Shown: piece after piece, positions 5,259-5,811 of the stretch
Numbering within the stretch: the first letter of the stretch is position 1
Layout: every line of letters starts with the position of its first letter
Assembly: GCA_900540345.1 (NCBI GenBank)
Contig: UQFK01000017.1
Location: forward strand, 1 to 5,811
Length of the DNA stretch: 5,811 nucleotides
Direction: 5' to 3'
Origin: an uncultured Eggerthella sp.
GTDB lineage: Bacteria; Actinomycetota; Coriobacteriia; Coriobacteriales; Eggerthellaceae
Made by a program: the position numbers and the translations under genes
Notes under the pieces: generated by a model
Database searches by the model: none
Seen by the model: the letters and a program-made list of their open reading frames with translations, nothing else
What the model was told of the DNA's origin: nothing

Positions 5259-5287
5259 AGTATAGGGGAAGCGCGCACGACTGGCGA
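5259..5287 (-). promoter_or_regulatory. Promoter of the SRP RNA
   Basis: On the minus strand TATACT (complement of 5259-5264) is a five-of-six -10 box. TCGCCA (complement of 5282-5287) matches four of six -35 bases at exactly 17 bases spacing. Initiation is expected near 5252, about 16 bases before the closing helix of the SRP RNA, implying a short trimmed leader. It may also serve the downstream dedA-dnaX-ybaB-recR genes, since I saw no stronger promoter in the 64 bases between the RNA and dedA. Confidence 0.6.
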
Positions 5288-5323
5288 CGGCGCTCCCCTC
5301 CGGCAACTAAAAGTCCATAGGGC

Positions 5324-5347
5324 GCCCGCTAAAGACCGTCTGCGGGC
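5324..5347. other. GC-rich hairpin between two divergent promoters
   Basis: GCCCGC (5324-5329) and GCGGGC (5342-5347) are perfect inverted repeats, extended inside by AGA/TCT around a CCG loop, with TAA bulged. On the plus strand ATTTTC follows, so it could be a weak terminator, but no plus-strand gene ends here. It lies between the SRP promoter and the promoter of the rightward gene and could be an insulator, a regulatory dyad, or the end of an antisense transcript. Confidence 0.35.
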
Positions 5348-5387
5348 ATTTTCACTACGCGATCCTTGTTAAGATCTTCGTAAGGTC

Positions 5388-5416
5388 TTCGCAAAAACCG
5401 GGGGAATTGCTACTAT
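5388..5416 (+). promoter_or_regulatory. Extended -10 promoter of the rightward Arg-rich gene
   Basis: TTCGCA (5388-5393) is followed after 17 bases by TACTAT (5411-5416), preceded by TGC at 5408-5410, which gives an extended -10 motif. Both boxes match four of six consensus bases. Initiation near 5423 would leave a 5' leader of about 42 bases before the ATG at 5465. Confidence 0.5.
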
Positions 5417-5464
5417 TCTTTCGACCCTTAAACGTAACTCAAACACATCAGTCCCGAGGATGTC

Positions 5465-5811
5465 ATGGCCCGATCCGATTACAGCCGCTACGACGACGAA
5501 CCCAGACGCTCCCAAGGCGGCCTCTCTCTTTCCACGGGCCGCTTCGACGGCCGCTCCACTGGTGCCACCCGTTCGTCTTCTTCCTCCGACAATCGCCCGC
5601 GCAGCACCCGGCATAATCCCCTGCGCGACGAGTACCCCTCAAGTCGCGACCGGCGTCGCGAACCCGAGTCGGGACGCCGGCACTCGGGCGACGAGCGCTC
5701 TGCACGCGGCGAGAGGCCCCGCGGCAATCAAGCGCCCGCCGGCAATCGCAGCGCCCAGGGGCGTTCGCGCAACGGCGCTCCCTCTGGCCGCGGCCGCCAC
5801 CCCCCTCGCGC
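5465..5811 (+). CDS. Arg/Ser/Gly-rich low-complexity protein, N-terminal part (runs off the window)
   Basis: I do not recognise this gene. From ATG 5465 the frame stays open for 115 codons to the window edge, so only the N-terminus is visible. It contains 27 Arg, about 20 Ser and 14 Gly, is rich in RG, SR and PR pairs, has a run of five Ser (residues 37-41), and lacks any hydrophobic segment or recognisable domain. It is surely disordered. GAGGA ends four bases before the ATG and a promoter lies upstream, which support this start. Codons favour C at the third position and the stretch is far more GC-rich than the rest of the window. In Gram-positive bacteria such charged, disordered N-termini often precede a membrane anchor with an outer cell-wall domain, but nothing here proves that; an RNA-binding RGG-type tail is another possibility. 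A second frame from ATG 5460 is also open but has poorer codon bias. Confidence 0.6.
   Translation, partial: MARSDYSRYDDEPRRSQGGLSLSTGRFDGRSTGATRSSSSSDNRPRSTRHNPLRDEYPSSRDRRREPESGRRHSGDERSARGERPRGNQAPAGNRSAQGRSRNGAPSGRGRHPPR

Noticed and set aside
5460..5811. A second frame from ATG 5460, also open to the window edge, and minus-strand frames in 5369-5727
   Set aside because: GC-rich, Arg-rich coding DNA commonly leaves other frames open; third-position bias and the ribosome binding site favour ATG 5465.

Overview
The window looks like chromosomal backbone of a Gram-positive bacterium. I infer a member of the Coriobacteriia (Actinomycetota) of intermediate GC. The basis is the actinobacterial flavour of RecR, the Ala/Pro/Gln-rich DnaX with a short conserved-looking tail, and overall GC near 50%, rising sharply only in the last 350 bases. 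The taxonomic call is an inference from protein style, not a database match.

Layout, right to left, because most genes are on the minus strand. At 5388-5811 a plus-strand gene with its own promoter begins and runs off the window; it encodes a very Arg/Ser/Gly-rich, probably disordered N-terminus. Divergent from it, a minus-strand promoter (5259-5287) drives the small SRP RNA (about 5140-5236). Downstream in the same direction lie dedA (4407-5075), dnaX (2243-4402), ybaB/ebfC (1884-2192) and recR (1283-1879), ended by a strong bidirectional terminator at 1238-1267. The order SRP RNA-dnaX-ybaB-recR is an old conserved cluster. Here a DedA membrane protein sits between the RNA and dnaX. dnaX and recR each begin four bases after the preceding stop with no clear ribosome binding site, which suggests translational coupling.

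The 628-base gap at 655-1282 holds no convincing protein gene. It carries a good plus-strand promoter (726-754) and a dense series of perfect inverted repeats: a possible H-type pseudoknot at the predicted RNA 5' end, a nested hairpin at 853-908, a 9-bp hairpin at 975-996 and a multi-stem hairpin at 1094-1168. It ends at the shared terminator. I read it as a candidate, previously unassigned, structured non-coding RNA of about 0.5 kb converging on recR. This is the most interesting part of the window, but it is unproven.

The left part (151-654, minus) encodes a hotdog-fold acyl-CoA thioesterase whose active-site Gln, His and Glu spacing matches E. coli YdiI/MenI; it has its own terminator. Further left, at 20-48, a near-consensus minus-strand promoter points out of the window. 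A perfect 7-bp dyad fills its whole spacer and looks like an operator.
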